DNA of 64,000 nt from Moritella sp. 5 (lineage in GTDB: Bacteria; Pseudomonadota; Gammaproteobacteria; Enterobacterales; Moritellaceae): positions 1,860,001 through 1,924,000 of the forward strand of contig NZ_CP056122.1 of assembly GCF_018219455.1 (NCBI RefSeq). The letters run 5' to 3'. Under the pieces are notes generated by a model, which did no database searches, was not told the origin of the DNA, and worked only from the letters and a program-made list of their open reading frames with translations. Positions 8,696 to 17,305 of this stretch are shown piece by piece. The translations under genes and the position numbers were made by a program. Numbering within the stretch: the stretch's first letter is position 1; each line of letters begins with the position of its first letter.

Positions 8696-9676
8696 ATGAT
8701 TGATAACCAAGCCTGTTTATCTCGTTCGCAGCAAAATATTATTGATCTCGATAAGTGGCAGCAAACCGTGGATCTGATTGCTGAATTGTTTGATTCTGAG
8801 TGTGGTACGATTGTGCAATTACGTCAAAATGAATTTAATGTGGTTGTTGCGAGTCAAAATGAAGACAATTTTCTGTCTCGTAATGACTCATGGCCATGGG
8901 ACGTGAATAGTTTTTGTCGAAATATTATTGAAACCAAGCAAGGGGTGAATATACAAGATGCGAAGCTCGCCCCTTACTGGACATCATCGCCGCTTGTGGT
9001 GGAAGGTAAAGTTCGTTCTTATTGTGGCTTACCTATATTTTGGCCTGGTGGTGAATTGTTTGGCACTATCTGTATTATTGATACCAAAAAAACGAAGAAT
9101 TCATCAGCGCTGCTTAAGGTACTGGCACAGTTTTGTCGGTTAATTACCGCAGATTTACAAATGCTACGTGATTGTCAGAAGATCCGTGAGCTAGCATTAA
9201 CGGATGAATTAACCGGTCTTTATAACCGCAGAGGGTTATCTTTTCTTGGTGAACAGCGCATTAAAGACGCACGACGGGCAAAGCAGACGATTGGTCTTGT
9301 TTACCTTGATATTGATAATTTAAAGAAAGTTAATGATAAACAGGGTCATCAAGTGGGTGATCAATGTATTATCAACCTTGCTAACGTATTAAACGTACAT
9401 GGTCGGGAAAGTGATATTATTGCGCGTATAGGCGGTGATGAGTTTATCATTATGACGTCGTTTAATGATGAATGTATTCATGATGCACAATTAAACGTGC
9501 TTTGTTCACGTATACTAGGGTGTTATAACTTTGCAGCATCAGAATTCGATGTCGGTGGCGTAACATCGGTTAGTTATGGTTACCAAACATTTAATAATGG
9601 ACAGATAACAGTGCTTGAAGACATGATTGAGCAAGCGGATAAGCGCATGTATAGAAATAAACGCAGTAAACGTTAA
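8696..9676 (+). CDS. GAF-GGDEF diguanylate cyclase
   Basis: A 326-residue cytoplasmic protein: an N-terminal GAF sensor domain (about residues 15-165, with PLVVEGKVRSYCGLPI) and a C-terminal cyclase domain with ELTGLYNRRG, an FxDIDxxKxxND-like YLDIDNLKKVND, and a canonical active site G246-G-D-E-F250. It should make cyclic di-GMP from two GTP. I see no RxxD inhibitory site directly before the active motif. Start placed at 8696 because AGGAAGG sits five bases upstream; an earlier in-frame ATG at 8678 lacks this. The GAF ligand cannot be told from sequence. Confidence 0.9.
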   Translation: MIDNQACLSRSQQNIIDLDKWQQTVDLIAELFDSECGTIVQLRQNEFNVVVASQNEDNFLSRNDSWPWDVNSFCRNIIETKQGVNIQDAKLAPYWTSSPLVVEGKVRSYCGLPIFWPGGELFGTICIIDTKKTKNSSALLKVLAQFCRLITADLQMLRDCQKIRELALTDELTGLYNRRGLSFLGEQRIKDARRAKQTIGLVYLDIDNLKKVNDKQGHQVGDQCIINLANVLNVHGRESDIIARIGGDEFIIMTSFNDECIHDAQLNVLCSRILGCYNFAASEFDVGGVTSVSYGYQTFNNGQITVLEDMIEQADKRMYRNKRSKR

Positions 9677-9791
9677 ATTATCCCGCTAGTCCTCGCTTCG
9701 TGTTAGAATGCACGCCAATATCCAACTGTTACTTATTCCAATCCTAACAGTTTACCTATTTTACTTATTTATCAAATACCTGAGATTACAA

Positions 9792-11006
9792 ATGCCATTT
9801 TCTAAGTTTGGATTAAACAAATTAATTACCCAAGCAGTAGCTGAGTTAGGCTACGAGCAACCAACGCCGATTCAACAAAAAGCAATTCCGGCTATTTTAT
9901 CGGGTAAAAACCTGATTGCAGCAGCGCAAACAGGAACGGGTAAAACAGCAAGTTTTGTATTACCACTATTACAAATGTTCAGCCACAAACATACACTACG
10001 TGCTAAACGTATTCGTGCGCTGATCTTAACACCAACTCGTGAACTGGCAGTTCAGGTAGCAGAAAACGTTGAGCAATACGGTAAAAATTTACACCTTACA
10101 TCTATGGCGATGTACGGTGGTGTTGATATGGAACCACAAAAACAACGCCTTATTGAAGGTGTTGATATTCTAGTTGCGACGCCTGGTCGTTTATTAGATA
10201 TGGCTCATCAACGTGCGCTTCACTTTGACGAACTAGAAGTACTAGTTATCGACGAAGCGGATAGAATGTTAGACATGGGTTTTGTTAACGATATCAACAA
10301 AATCATCGAGCGTTTACCGCAAGAACGTCAGAACTTACTGTTCTCAGCTACTTTGTCTAGTCAAGTACGTTTCTTGGCAAAAACAGCAATTAACTATGCA
10401 ATGGAAATTTCGATTGAACCAGAGCATACAACTGCACAACAGATTGACCAGTGGTTAACTGTTGTTGATAAAGATGTGAAATCGGCATTGCTTAGCCACA
10501 TGATTATTGAAAATGACTGGAAGCAAGCGTTAATCTTTATTGAAACAAAACGTGGTGCAGCCAAGTTAGTAAGCCAACTTGAAAAGCGTGGCATTAAAGC
10601 TGAATCATTCCACAGTGGCCGTAGTCAAGCGATGCGTGAGCAGTTACTAGCAGAATTTAAAGCCGGTGATCTTGGCTTACTTGTTGCTACTGGTGTTGCT
10701 TCTCGTGGTATTGATATTGATGATTTAGACCGTGTAGTAAACTACGATTTACCTGAAGAAGCAGCAGATTATGTTCACCGTATTGGTCGTACTGGTCGTG
10801 CTGGTGCAGCAGGTGAAGCGATTTCATTTGTTTCTCGTGATGATTTCCGTAACTTATGCGCTATCGAACAATTACTAGACCATGTTATCGAACGTAAAGA
10901 AGTTGAAGGTTTTGAAGCGAAAGTTGGTATCCCTGAGTCTATCTTAGGTTATGTACCTAAACGTTCACAACCACCACGTCGCCGCCGTCCAGCGAAGAAA
11001 AAATAG
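9792..11006 (+). CDS. rhlE: DEAD-box ATP-dependent RNA helicase RhlE
   Basis: A 404-residue DEAD-box helicase. Q motif (FSKFGL..PTPIQ), motif I AQTGTGKT, motif II V-I-D-E-A-D, motif III S-A-T, and motif VI HRIGRTGRAG are all present, and the VLVIDEADRMLDMGF context plus a short basic tail (RRRRPAKKK) fits RhlE. It unwinds RNA in ribosome assembly or RNA decay and is often important in the cold. The open frame runs back to 9708, but the added residues are hydrophobic and not family-like, so ATG 9792 (MPFSKFGL) is the start. Followed by a strong terminator at 11043. Confidence 0.92.
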   Translation: MPFSKFGLNKLITQAVAELGYEQPTPIQQKAIPAILSGKNLIAAAQTGTGKTASFVLPLLQMFSHKHTLRAKRIRALILTPTRELAVQVAENVEQYGKNLHLTSMAMYGGVDMEPQKQRLIEGVDILVATPGRLLDMAHQRALHFDELEVLVIDEADRMLDMGFVNDINKIIERLPQERQNLLFSATLSSQVRFLAKTAINYAMEISIEPEHTTAQQIDQWLTVVDKDVKSALLSHMIIENDWKQALIFIETKRGAAKLVSQLEKRGIKAESFHSGRSQAMREQLLAEFKAGDLGLLVATGVASRGIDIDDLDRVVNYDLPEEAADYVHRIGRTGRAGAAGEAISFVSRDDFRNLCAIEQLLDHVIERKEVEGFEAKVGIPESILGYVPKRSQPPRRRRPAKKK

Positions 11007-11042
11007 TACTTAAATAATTAAGTGTAAATAAAGACGATAAAT

Positions 11043-11073
11043 AAAAAAGCGACTCTTAGAGTCGCTTTTTTTT
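11043..11073. terminator. Bidirectional rho-independent terminator
   Basis: A perfect stem of 13 pairs, AAAAAAGCGACTC / GAGTCGCTTTTTT, with a TTA loop and A- and T-runs on the two sides. It lies between the convergent rhlE and the ABC ATPase gene, so it can end transcription from both. Confidence 0.93.
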
Positions 11074-11090
11074 AGATTAGTCCTAAAACA

Positions 11091-11864
11091 TTAACCAGCT
11101 AACTGAGCATCAACATACAAATAACCGCCTGATGTTAATTCTAACGAGGTTGTTACTTTGTAGGCTTCAGCCAATACTGATAACCCGAGTACGTCCTCAG
11201 GTTCTCCTTGAGTTTTTATCCGGCCATCACTTAATAGAGCCAGTTGATCACAAAATTTAGCGGCTAGATTCAAATCATGTAATGCTGCTACCGTGATTAT
11301 TTTTTTGGTGATAGTAAGTTCTTTGACTGCAGATAGAATCGATAATTGATAGTGTAGATCTAAGGCACTGGTTGGTTCATCGAGAAGAATAACTTCGGGT
11401 GAACGTACTAAAATTCTTGCCATCGCGACCATTTGCTGTTGACCGCCACTTAAATCACAAATATCCCTATCGGCTAATGCTGAGATAGAAAGTTGTTCTA
11501 AGATTGTGGATACTTGAAGTAAGTCAGTTTGTTTTACGCGCCAGGCTGATTGGTGCTTTAATGACAATAAAATACTTTCAAATACAGTCAAAGATACATT
11601 AGAGTGAAAAGATTGCGGTAAGTAGGCAATTTTTTTCGCTCGCTCTTTTCTGCTTAATGTTGATATATCTACATCATTCAAAAAAATACTTCCGGATGAT
11701 GGTTTTACCAATCCAGCAATAGCCTTGAATAATGTCGACTTTCCGGCTGCGTTGGGACCAAGTAAGCAGGTGAATGATCCTGTGTTTAAACTTTCGATAG
11801 AAGCATTTTTTAATACTTCATTACTGCCATAATTAACATTCAAATTATTTAGCACTAAACTCAT
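11091..11864 (-). CDS. Iron/siderophore-type ABC importer, ATP-binding protein
   Basis: A 257-residue ATPase of the FecE/BtuD class. Walker A is GPNAAGKST, the signature LSGGQQQM, Walker B VILLDEPTSALDL, with the H-loop in ALHDLNLAA. It powers uptake through the permease at 11861, whose gene it overlaps by 4 bases. As the last gene of a three-gene operon headed by a Fur box, it most likely imports ferric siderophore or haem; vitamin B12 is less likely given the Fur site. Confidence 0.9.
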   Translation of the reverse strand: MSLVLNNLNVNYGSNEVLKNASIESLNTGSFTCLLGPNAAGKSTLFKAIAGLVKPSSGSIFLNDVDISTLSRKERAKKIAYLPQSFHSNVSLTVFESILLSLKHQSAWRVKQTDLLQVSTILEQLSISALADRDICDLSGGQQQMVAMARILVRSPEVILLDEPTSALDLHYQLSILSAVKELTITKKIITVAALHDLNLAAKFCDQLALLSDGRIKTQGEPEDVLGLSVLAEAYKVTTSLELTSGGYLYVDAQLAG

Positions 11865-12931
11865 TCGAATCGCTCCTTTGAATTACGGATTATAATAATC
11901 AAGAATACGGGTACGCCGATAAGTGCAGTGATGATACCGACTGGATAAATAATACCCGGTGTCAGCGTCTTACTGACAATCGATGTGATCGACAACATGG
12001 TTGCTCCAAGCATCGCTGATAAAGGTAAAAAATAGCGTTGATCTTCACCGACTAACATTCTTGCAATGTGCGGTCCGACTAGCCCGACAAAACCAATAAT
12101 ACCGACAAATGCTACCGCTGTTGCGGCTAATAGAGAGATGCAAATAAGGATCTCTATACGTAGTCGTTTGACATCTACCCCCATACTTATTGCACTTTCA
12201 TCACCAAGGCGAAGGGCTGTAAGTCGCCAGGTTCGAGACATACAAAATGGCAGAACAATCACCATCATTAACGAGCCCATGCTGAGCTGCTGCCAACTAG
12301 CACGTCCGAGAGAGCCTAACATCCAAAACACAATACGTTGTAACTGGGTTTCTGATGCAGAATATTCCATCATTGCTAACAGTGCATTAAAAGCAAAAAA
12401 TATCGCAATACCAAATAACACTATGGTCTGTGTACCAACGCCTTTAATGCGTGTCATTCCTAACAGTACAGCGCAAGTACAAAGTGCGAAGATAAAGGCA
12501 TTTACAGTCACCAATAGAGAGCCGACATTAGGGGCTAACCCTACGCCCATCACAATAGCAAGTGCAGCACCAAAGCTGGCAGCAGACGAAATACCTAAGG
12601 TAAAAGGTTCTGCCAGTGGGTTGTTTAAGATAGTTTGCATCAGAGCGCCTGCCATACCAAGCATCGCGCCAACGACCAGTGCGGTGAGCGCTACAGGCAT
12701 GCGGTAGTCCCAGATAATCACCTCAAGCTTAATGCCGTGTGACGTTTTGTCCCAAATGACATCTAATACGGTTGCTAGAGGAAAATTGCCCGGGCCAGTG
12801 GCAATATCAACCAAGACACTTAAAAGTAATAATCCCGAAATTAATCCGATGAGACGAATTTTTTTTATCGAACGTTTCTGGTATTGATTCGTGGCGTTTA
12901 AACCGTTATCTATATAACTTAATTGGCGCAT
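11861..12931 (-). CDS. Iron/siderophore-type ABC importer, FecCD/BtuC permease
   Basis: A 356-residue inner-membrane permease of the FecCD/BtuC family with about ten helices; the family block GLNNPLAEP-like TILNNPLAEPFTLGISSAASFGAAL and the ATPase-coupling FVGLVGPHIARMLVGEDQR segment are clear. The open frame extends to 12979, but ATG 12931 (MRQLSYIDNG) has AGAAAGG six bases upstream and is preferred. An 8-base hairpin lies between this gene and the binding protein gene, which may lower expression relative to it. Confidence 0.9.
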   Translation of the reverse strand: MRQLSYIDNGLNATNQYQKRSIKKIRLIGLISGLLLLSVLVDIATGPGNFPLATVLDVIWDKTSHGIKLEVIIWDYRMPVALTALVVGAMLGMAGALMQTILNNPLAEPFTLGISSAASFGAALAIVMGVGLAPNVGSLLVTVNAFIFALCTCAVLLGMTRIKGVGTQTIVLFGIAIFFAFNALLAMMEYSASETQLQRIVFWMLGSLGRASWQQLSMGSLMMVIVLPFCMSRTWRLTALRLGDESAISMGVDVKRLRIEILICISLLAATAVAFVGIIGFVGLVGPHIARMLVGEDQRYFLPLSAMLGATMLSITSIVSKTLTPGIIYPVGIITALIGVPVFLIIIIRNSKERFE

Positions 12932-12955
12932 TTTAGACCTTTCTATAACAAAGGA

Positions 12956-12975
12956 CGAGCTATGCTGATAGCTCG
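12956..12975. promoter_or_regulatory. Intercistronic hairpin in iron-transport operon
   Basis: Perfect 8-base inverted repeat CGAGCTAT / ATAGCTCG with a four-base GCTG loop, between the binding-protein stop and the preferred permease start. No T-run follows, so it looks like an mRNA-stabilising or attenuating hairpin rather than a full terminator. It would favour more binding protein than permease. Confidence 0.5.
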
Positions 12976-13005
12976 CCATATATTGAAACTAATTTAATTT
13001 TATTG

Positions 13006-14148
13006 TTAATCTAGTTTCGTCCAAAAAACACCGGTTAAATCAATGGGCAAGAATTTATCGTGTAATTCTTTGAAATTAGCCTGAGGGTTTAAGTCTTTAA
13101 AATCCTCGGGGTAAAACCATTTTGCAAAGGTTTGTAGGGCGATAAAGTGATAAGGGCTGTTATAAAATTGATGATAAATAGAGTAAAACTCTTTATTTTT
13201 AACCGATTTTAGTGCGGACCAACCTTTACGCTCTGATAGTGCTTTTAAGCGTTTTTGTGCCAATGCCTCTGTGGCTTCGTAACCGAATAACACTGCCGCT
13301 GTATTTGGATTAGCCTCAGCCCAGTTGGCTCCGGTACCAATAATGATATCTGGATCATCAGTGAAAAGCGCTTCAGGATTGACTTTACCAGAGTAACCTG
13401 GGAATTTACGACTTCCCCAGTTAATACCGCCAGCTTCATCAATTAGCTTACCTAAATTAGCATTACCGAACGTACTACAACATGCATCTGCATCGTAACC
13501 TGCAGCTTTCTCAATAAAAACAAGCGGGCGTTCTTCTAGTTTCTTTGTCTGTACTACGCTGCTTACTTTACGCATTTGTTGAATATAGTAATCAACAAAT
13601 TCGTTGGCTTGTTTTTCTCTATTTAGTACCTTACCTAAGAGTAATAGACTGGGAATTGTATTTTGTGTCGGGCGTTGACGAAAATCGACAAATACAACTT
13701 TAATACCAGCTTTATCAAGTTTTTTTAGTAATCCACTTTCTTGTGCTTTTAGTAAATTACCTAAATTTAGGATAAAAAGATCGGTATCTAAAATAATGAG
13801 CTTTTCTAAGTTTAAATCGCCAGAATAGGGGCTACCTAGATTGGCTATTTTGGTTATTTCGGGAAATTTTTCTTTGTATTTTCTATAAGCATCAGGATCA
13901 TACTTAATCAGATCATCTTTCCAACCAACGACCCGAGATAAGGGGGCTTCTTTATCCAAAACGGCAAGCGAGTAAGCTAAACGACCTTCACCTAAAACAA
14001 TATGGTTAACTTTTTCGTTGTCAATGCTCACTTGACGACCCGCAATATCCGTTACCGTGACAACTTCTGCCTGCAAGTTAAAAGCACTGCCTAATAATAT
14101 GCACAGCAAACTCTTTTGCGCGATTTTAAGATTAAAACCTAACATCAT
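13006..14148 (-). CDS. Periplasmic iron/siderophore-binding protein (TroA/FecB-like fold)
   Basis: A 380-residue exported binding protein: signal peptide ending near FNLQA, then VTDIAGRQVSI, the usual opening strand of cluster A-II (BtuF/FhuD-like) binding proteins, a long helix in the middle and a second lobe with IIGTGANW. A vicinal Cys pair (DADACCSTFGN) may bind the ligand or form a disulfide. First gene of the operon, followed by permease and ATPase. A Fur box 66 bases upstream supports an iron-related substrate. The exact ligand cannot be read from sequence. Confidence 0.85.
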   Translation of the reverse strand: MMLGFNLKIAQKSLLCILLGSAFNLQAEVVTVTDIAGRQVSIDNEKVNHIVLGEGRLAYSLAVLDKEAPLSRVVGWKDDLIKYDPDAYRKYKEKFPEITKIANLGSPYSGDLNLEKLIILDTDLFILNLGNLLKAQESGLLKKLDKAGIKVVFVDFRQRPTQNTIPSLLLLGKVLNREKQANEFVDYYIQQMRKVSSVVQTKKLEERPLVFIEKAAGYDADACCSTFGNANLGKLIDEAGGINWGSRKFPGYSGKVNPEALFTDDPDIIIGTGANWAEANPNTAAVLFGYEATEALAQKRLKALSERKGWSALKSVKNKEFYSIYHQFYNSPYHFIALQTFAKWFYPEDFKDLNPQANFKELHDKFLPIDLTGVFWTKLD

Positions 14149-14213
14149 TTTTCTCCGCTTGTTAATGATTGGGCTGCATAATACTCAAAATATGATAAGT
14201 AGTAAATACAAAT

Positions 14214-14232
14214 GGTAATGATTCTCATTGTC
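14214..14232 (-). promoter_or_regulatory. Fur box
   Basis: GGTAATGATTCTCATTGTC matches 15 of 19 positions of the classical Fur consensus GATAATGATAATCATTATC. It lies 66 bases upstream of the binding protein start, so the importer is expected to be repressed by iron-loaded Fur. Confidence 0.85.
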
Positions 14233-14460
14233 GATTGATATTTGGCAAATAGCAATCACAGATCGTAATTTTATTATGCAGATGTAAGCCTGTATCAAAA
14301 AAATCATTTGTGAATTGTATTCATGCTGGATTTATAACTGTTAATACGTTATGGGGCTGAATTACGGTGCTTAAGTTTGGGATGGGATAAGATAAGTGTA
14401 TTAAGAGCGTCGCTTTGTTTTCTTCGTTATTTTAAATCTAGAAAATACATGTAATTTAGT

Positions 14461-14499
14461 AGCTTATTACAAGTGTAATAATTGTAAGTGTAATAAGCT
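14461..14499. repeat. Inverted repeat in intergenic region
   Basis: Perfect 11-base arms AGCTTATTACA / TGTAATAAGCT separated by 17 bases, followed by TAATATTTTTT. The 512-base gap 14149-14660 holds this repeat, the Fur box, and a second small palindrome; no coding sequence is recognisable. It could be a terminator-like hairpin or an operator for the cyclase gene at 14675. Confidence 0.5.
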
Positions 14500-14594
14500 G
14501 TAATATTTTTTAGATCTCAAAAGTGGTAATCTGGATTTAAACTATTTATATAGTTTGCTTTTTGGCAACTGGTATAAAAACAGTGATGAGTCCC

Positions 14595-14614
14595 GTTATT
14601 ATTTTAATAATAAC
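14595..14614. promoter_or_regulatory. Small palindrome upstream of GGDEF gene
   Basis: GTTATTATT / AATAATAAC, 9 perfect pairs around a TT centre, flanked by CCC on the left and CC on the right, 61 bases before the likely start at 14675. Position and symmetry suit an operator, but AT-rich chance symmetry is possible. Confidence 0.3.
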
Positions 14615-14674
14615 CCGAGTAAAGTCAGATGCTTAATATGACTGACTTGAAAATAGAAGTTGGTGATAATAGTA

Positions 14675-15598
14675 ATGACAGCACACACTTGGTTATCGTA
14701 TAAGTTATTTAATCTTAGCCTCACACACCCGCTATTGTTAAATATGCTGATCAAATCAAAAGTAGCAGAAAGAGCCTATGTCAATTTAGCGAGTAAATTA
14801 CAATCCAGTCTAGATCCTGAAGTCTTATTGGCTATTTTTAAGCAAAGCGTCCGTGAATATATACCTCTCTGTAATCTTGAATTTCATACTGGAGGTCATA
14901 TTTTGACAGCTGAAATATCTGCTCCCGATAATGTTAATTTAAGGTTAGATTTATTTAATAACGACTATGTTTTTGGTCAGTTAGAGTGCGACTTAGAACA
15001 ACGTCTAACCATGGTACAACAAGCGTTATTAACCCAGTTGTCTAAGGTGTTGAGCAATCCATTATATAATGCGCTGGAATATCAGAAAATGAAATTACTG
15101 GCATTCAAAGACAGCTTGACAGGGCTCGCTAACAGAAATAAATTTGAGCATTGTTTTCAACAATTATCCGAAAATAGTCATAAAAAACAATTGGACTTAT
15201 CATTACTTATCATTGATCTTGATGGCTTTAAACGGGTCAACGATAAATATGGCCACCAAACTGGGGATCTTGTGCTAGCCAATTTTGCGCAACTATTATT
15301 GAAGTTCAGTAGTGAACGAGTACAAATTTTTCGATTCGCTGGAGATGAGTTTACTATTTTGATTAATGGTGTGGATAAACATTTCATTTCATGCTTTGCA
15401 CAGGGGATTCAAAATGCGGTAACCATAAACCATTCATTATCCGAGTTTAATCTATCTTGTAGTATCGGCAGTGCCGAATTTCAATGTGAAGATACATTGG
15501 ATACCTTGTTTGCTCGTGCGGATAAAGCGTTGTACAGAGCTAAAGCGAAAGGGCGAAACCGTGCTGAATTGGCTGCTGGCACAGAATTATGTATGTAA
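14675..15598 (+). CDS. GGDEF diguanylate cyclase
   Basis: About 307 residues: an N-terminal region of ~140 residues without a named domain, then a GGDEF domain with DSLTGLANRNKF, LIIDLDGFKRVND and the active site A222-G-D-E-F226. An A in the first position is a common functional variant, so cyclic di-GMP synthesis is likely. The start is uncertain: TTG 14660, GTG 14663 and ATG 14675 are in frame and none has a good ribosome-binding site; ATG 14675 (MTAHTW) is chosen. The FHA protein follows after 39 bases and may share the transcript. Confidence 0.83.
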   Translation: MTAHTWLSYKLFNLSLTHPLLLNMLIKSKVAERAYVNLASKLQSSLDPEVLLAIFKQSVREYIPLCNLEFHTGGHILTAEISAPDNVNLRLDLFNNDYVFGQLECDLEQRLTMVQQALLTQLSKVLSNPLYNALEYQKMKLLAFKDSLTGLANRNKFEHCFQQLSENSHKKQLDLSLLIIDLDGFKRVNDKYGHQTGDLVLANFAQLLLKFSSERVQIFRFAGDEFTILINGVDKHFISCFAQGIQNAVTINHSLSEFNLSCSIGSAEFQCEDTLDTLFARADKALYRAKAKGRNRAELAAGTELCM

Positions 15599-15637
15599 CG
15601 GATACGATTAAATTAATAATTATAGATGGAATTTTTT

Positions 15638-16507
15638 ATGGCAAAAATTATCAATATTAATACTGAAGAGAAAGTTACGTTGATGCCACAGCATCTCTTT
15701 GGTAGGCAGTTTAATGCTCCACACTCATTATTGTTCGAGCCAGATAGTTCTTGTATGCATGCAACAATTTTTTGGAATGGGAGTGTGTGGGTACTGCAAG
15801 ATTTGAGTAGTAATGGTACTTATGTTAATGGCAAACGAATTCACGGAGGACGTGAGTATCATTTACATCTGGATGATTTGATTAATTTCGGCAGTCTGTC
15901 CGGAGAAGCATGGCGTATTGTTGAGCTGTCTTCGCCAAATAGCTTATTAATATTGGTTACACTTGGGTTACCGACTATGGTGCCAAAAGTGACTGAACTG
16001 GTTAGTCGACGAGCACAAGTTTGGCTTTTTATTGGAGCCAGTTCTACAGCTGAAAGGTTGCAGAATGATGTGTCTGATCTTGAAACTGTTGAACAAGTAT
16101 CAATACAATTCATGGTTAGTCAAAATGAAGAACATGTTGCGATGAAATTAACGATGGGTGGCCAGGTGTTCGATCTAGGGCAACGTAATCATCACTATTT
16201 ACTGTTAATCCTGGCTAGAAAGCGTCTCGATGACGCTATTAAAGGGGTGAGGGCTGATGAGCAAGGCTGGATTGATAAAGAGTTACTGAGCAAGATATTG
16301 GGGCAGAGTGAGAACCATATCAACATTCAAATATATCGTTTCCGTAAACAAATCGTTCAGTTACTGTCTAACTCATCTAGTTTACCGCAAGCTATTGAAC
16401 GGCGGACAAGAGAAATTCGCTTTGCTTATGACAACGTGAATATCATTGGTGGTGCAGAGGTTGTTCCAACTAAAGGTACATCAACCGCTAGACTTAAGAG
16501 AAGATAA
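15638..16507 (+). CDS. FHA domain protein with C-terminal winged-helix-like region
   Basis: About 289 residues. Residues ~18-95 form a forkhead-associated domain (GRQFNAPHSLL, CMHATI.W, LSSNGTYVNGKRI), which binds phosphothreonine peptides. The C-terminal part (about 175-270) has the pattern of an OmpR-like winged helix: VFDLGQRNHHYLLLILARKR, then KELLSKILGQSENHINIQIYRFRKQI, where the last segment resembles a recognition helix. It may be a phosphorylation-responsive transcription factor. AGATGGA eight bases upstream favours ATG 15638 over 15626. No kinase gene is nearby. It sits between the GGDEF gene and the ABC/FtsX operon and may regulate either. Confidence 0.7.
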   Translation: MAKIININTEEKVTLMPQHLFGRQFNAPHSLLFEPDSSCMHATIFWNGSVWVLQDLSSNGTYVNGKRIHGGREYHLHLDDLINFGSLSGEAWRIVELSSPNSLLILVTLGLPTMVPKVTELVSRRAQVWLFIGASSTAERLQNDVSDLETVEQVSIQFMVSQNEEHVAMKLTMGGQVFDLGQRNHHYLLLILARKRLDDAIKGVRADEQGWIDKELLSKILGQSENHINIQIYRFRKQIVQLLSNSSSLPQAIERRTREIRFAYDNVNIIGGAEVVPTKGTSTARLKRR

Positions 16508-16599
16508 TTAAACAATATAATTTATCAATCGTGTGTCGTTAATATTAGCGACACAAGCAAAGTGATATCTTTCCTGTGAAAGTTCAAAAAGGAGTAACA

Positions 16600-17277
16600 G
16601 TGCCATTAACCATTGAGGCTCTTAGCCACCAGGTTTCGGACGGCCATGGCCAGCGAAAGTTGTTGTCAGATCTATGCTTAGCCGTGGGCGAAGGGGAATG
16701 TATTGGCCTGATGGGGGACAGTGGCAGCGGTAAAACTACCTTACTTAATCTTATTGCTGGGTTAGAGCCGATACAGCAAGGACAGATCACGTTTGCAGGG
16801 GTTGAACTGACACAGGCGAGTGAACAGCAGCTCAGTGAACTGAGAAAGAAACAGTTAGGAATCATTTTTCAACAATATAATTTATTATCGAGTTTGTCGG
16901 TTCAGGACAATATTGCTTTTAGTGCCCGTTTGGCTGGGCGCTACGATACTGCTCTGTGTTATAACTTGGCCCGACAGTTAGACATCCACTCTTTATTAAA
17001 TCAATATCCTTCGACGCTTTCTGGTGGCGAGTTACAACGTGTGGCGATTGCCAGAGCGATGAGTGCACAACCTAAATTATTACTTGCCGATGAGCCAACG
17101 GGTAATCTCGATGACGATAATAGTAGCCGTGTCGTGGCATTGTTAGTTAAATTAGCTAAATCCCACAATACCGCACTCGTACTGGTTACGCATAGCTATA
17201 ACGTTGCGGCCAAAATGGATAAGATCTATCAATTAGCAGATGGTCAGCTAAGCTTAATCAACCACGTCTATAAATAG
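16600..17277 (+). CDS. LolD/MacB-type ABC transporter ATP-binding protein
   Basis: 225 residues with Walker A GDSGSGKTT, signature LSGGELQRVAIARA, Walker B LLLADEPTGNLDD, and the H-loop in LVTHSYNVA; the EPTGNLD form and Q-loop FQQYNLL mark the LolD/MacB/FtsE class, which drives mechanotransmission rather than classical transport. GTG 16600 has AAAAAGGAG five bases upstream; an earlier GTG at 16576 is unsupported. It works with the FtsX-like permease starting 28 bases downstream. Confidence 0.9.
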   Translation: MPLTIEALSHQVSDGHGQRKLLSDLCLAVGEGECIGLMGDSGSGKTTLLNLIAGLEPIQQGQITFAGVELTQASEQQLSELRKKQLGIIFQQYNLLSSLSVQDNIAFSARLAGRYDTALCYNLARQLDIHSLLNQYPSTLSGGELQRVAIARAMSAQPKLLLADEPTGNLDDDNSSRVVALLVKLAKSHNTALVLVTHSYNVAAKMDKIYQLADGQLSLINHVYK

Positions 17278-17305
17278 AGATAATCGAGTTGGGGCGGTAG
17301 AGACG

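Noticed and set aside
12066-12707. 213-residue open frame on the plus strand opposite the ABC permease
   Set aside because: It is antisense to a clear permease, has a repetitive low-complexity composition and no family match I recognise.
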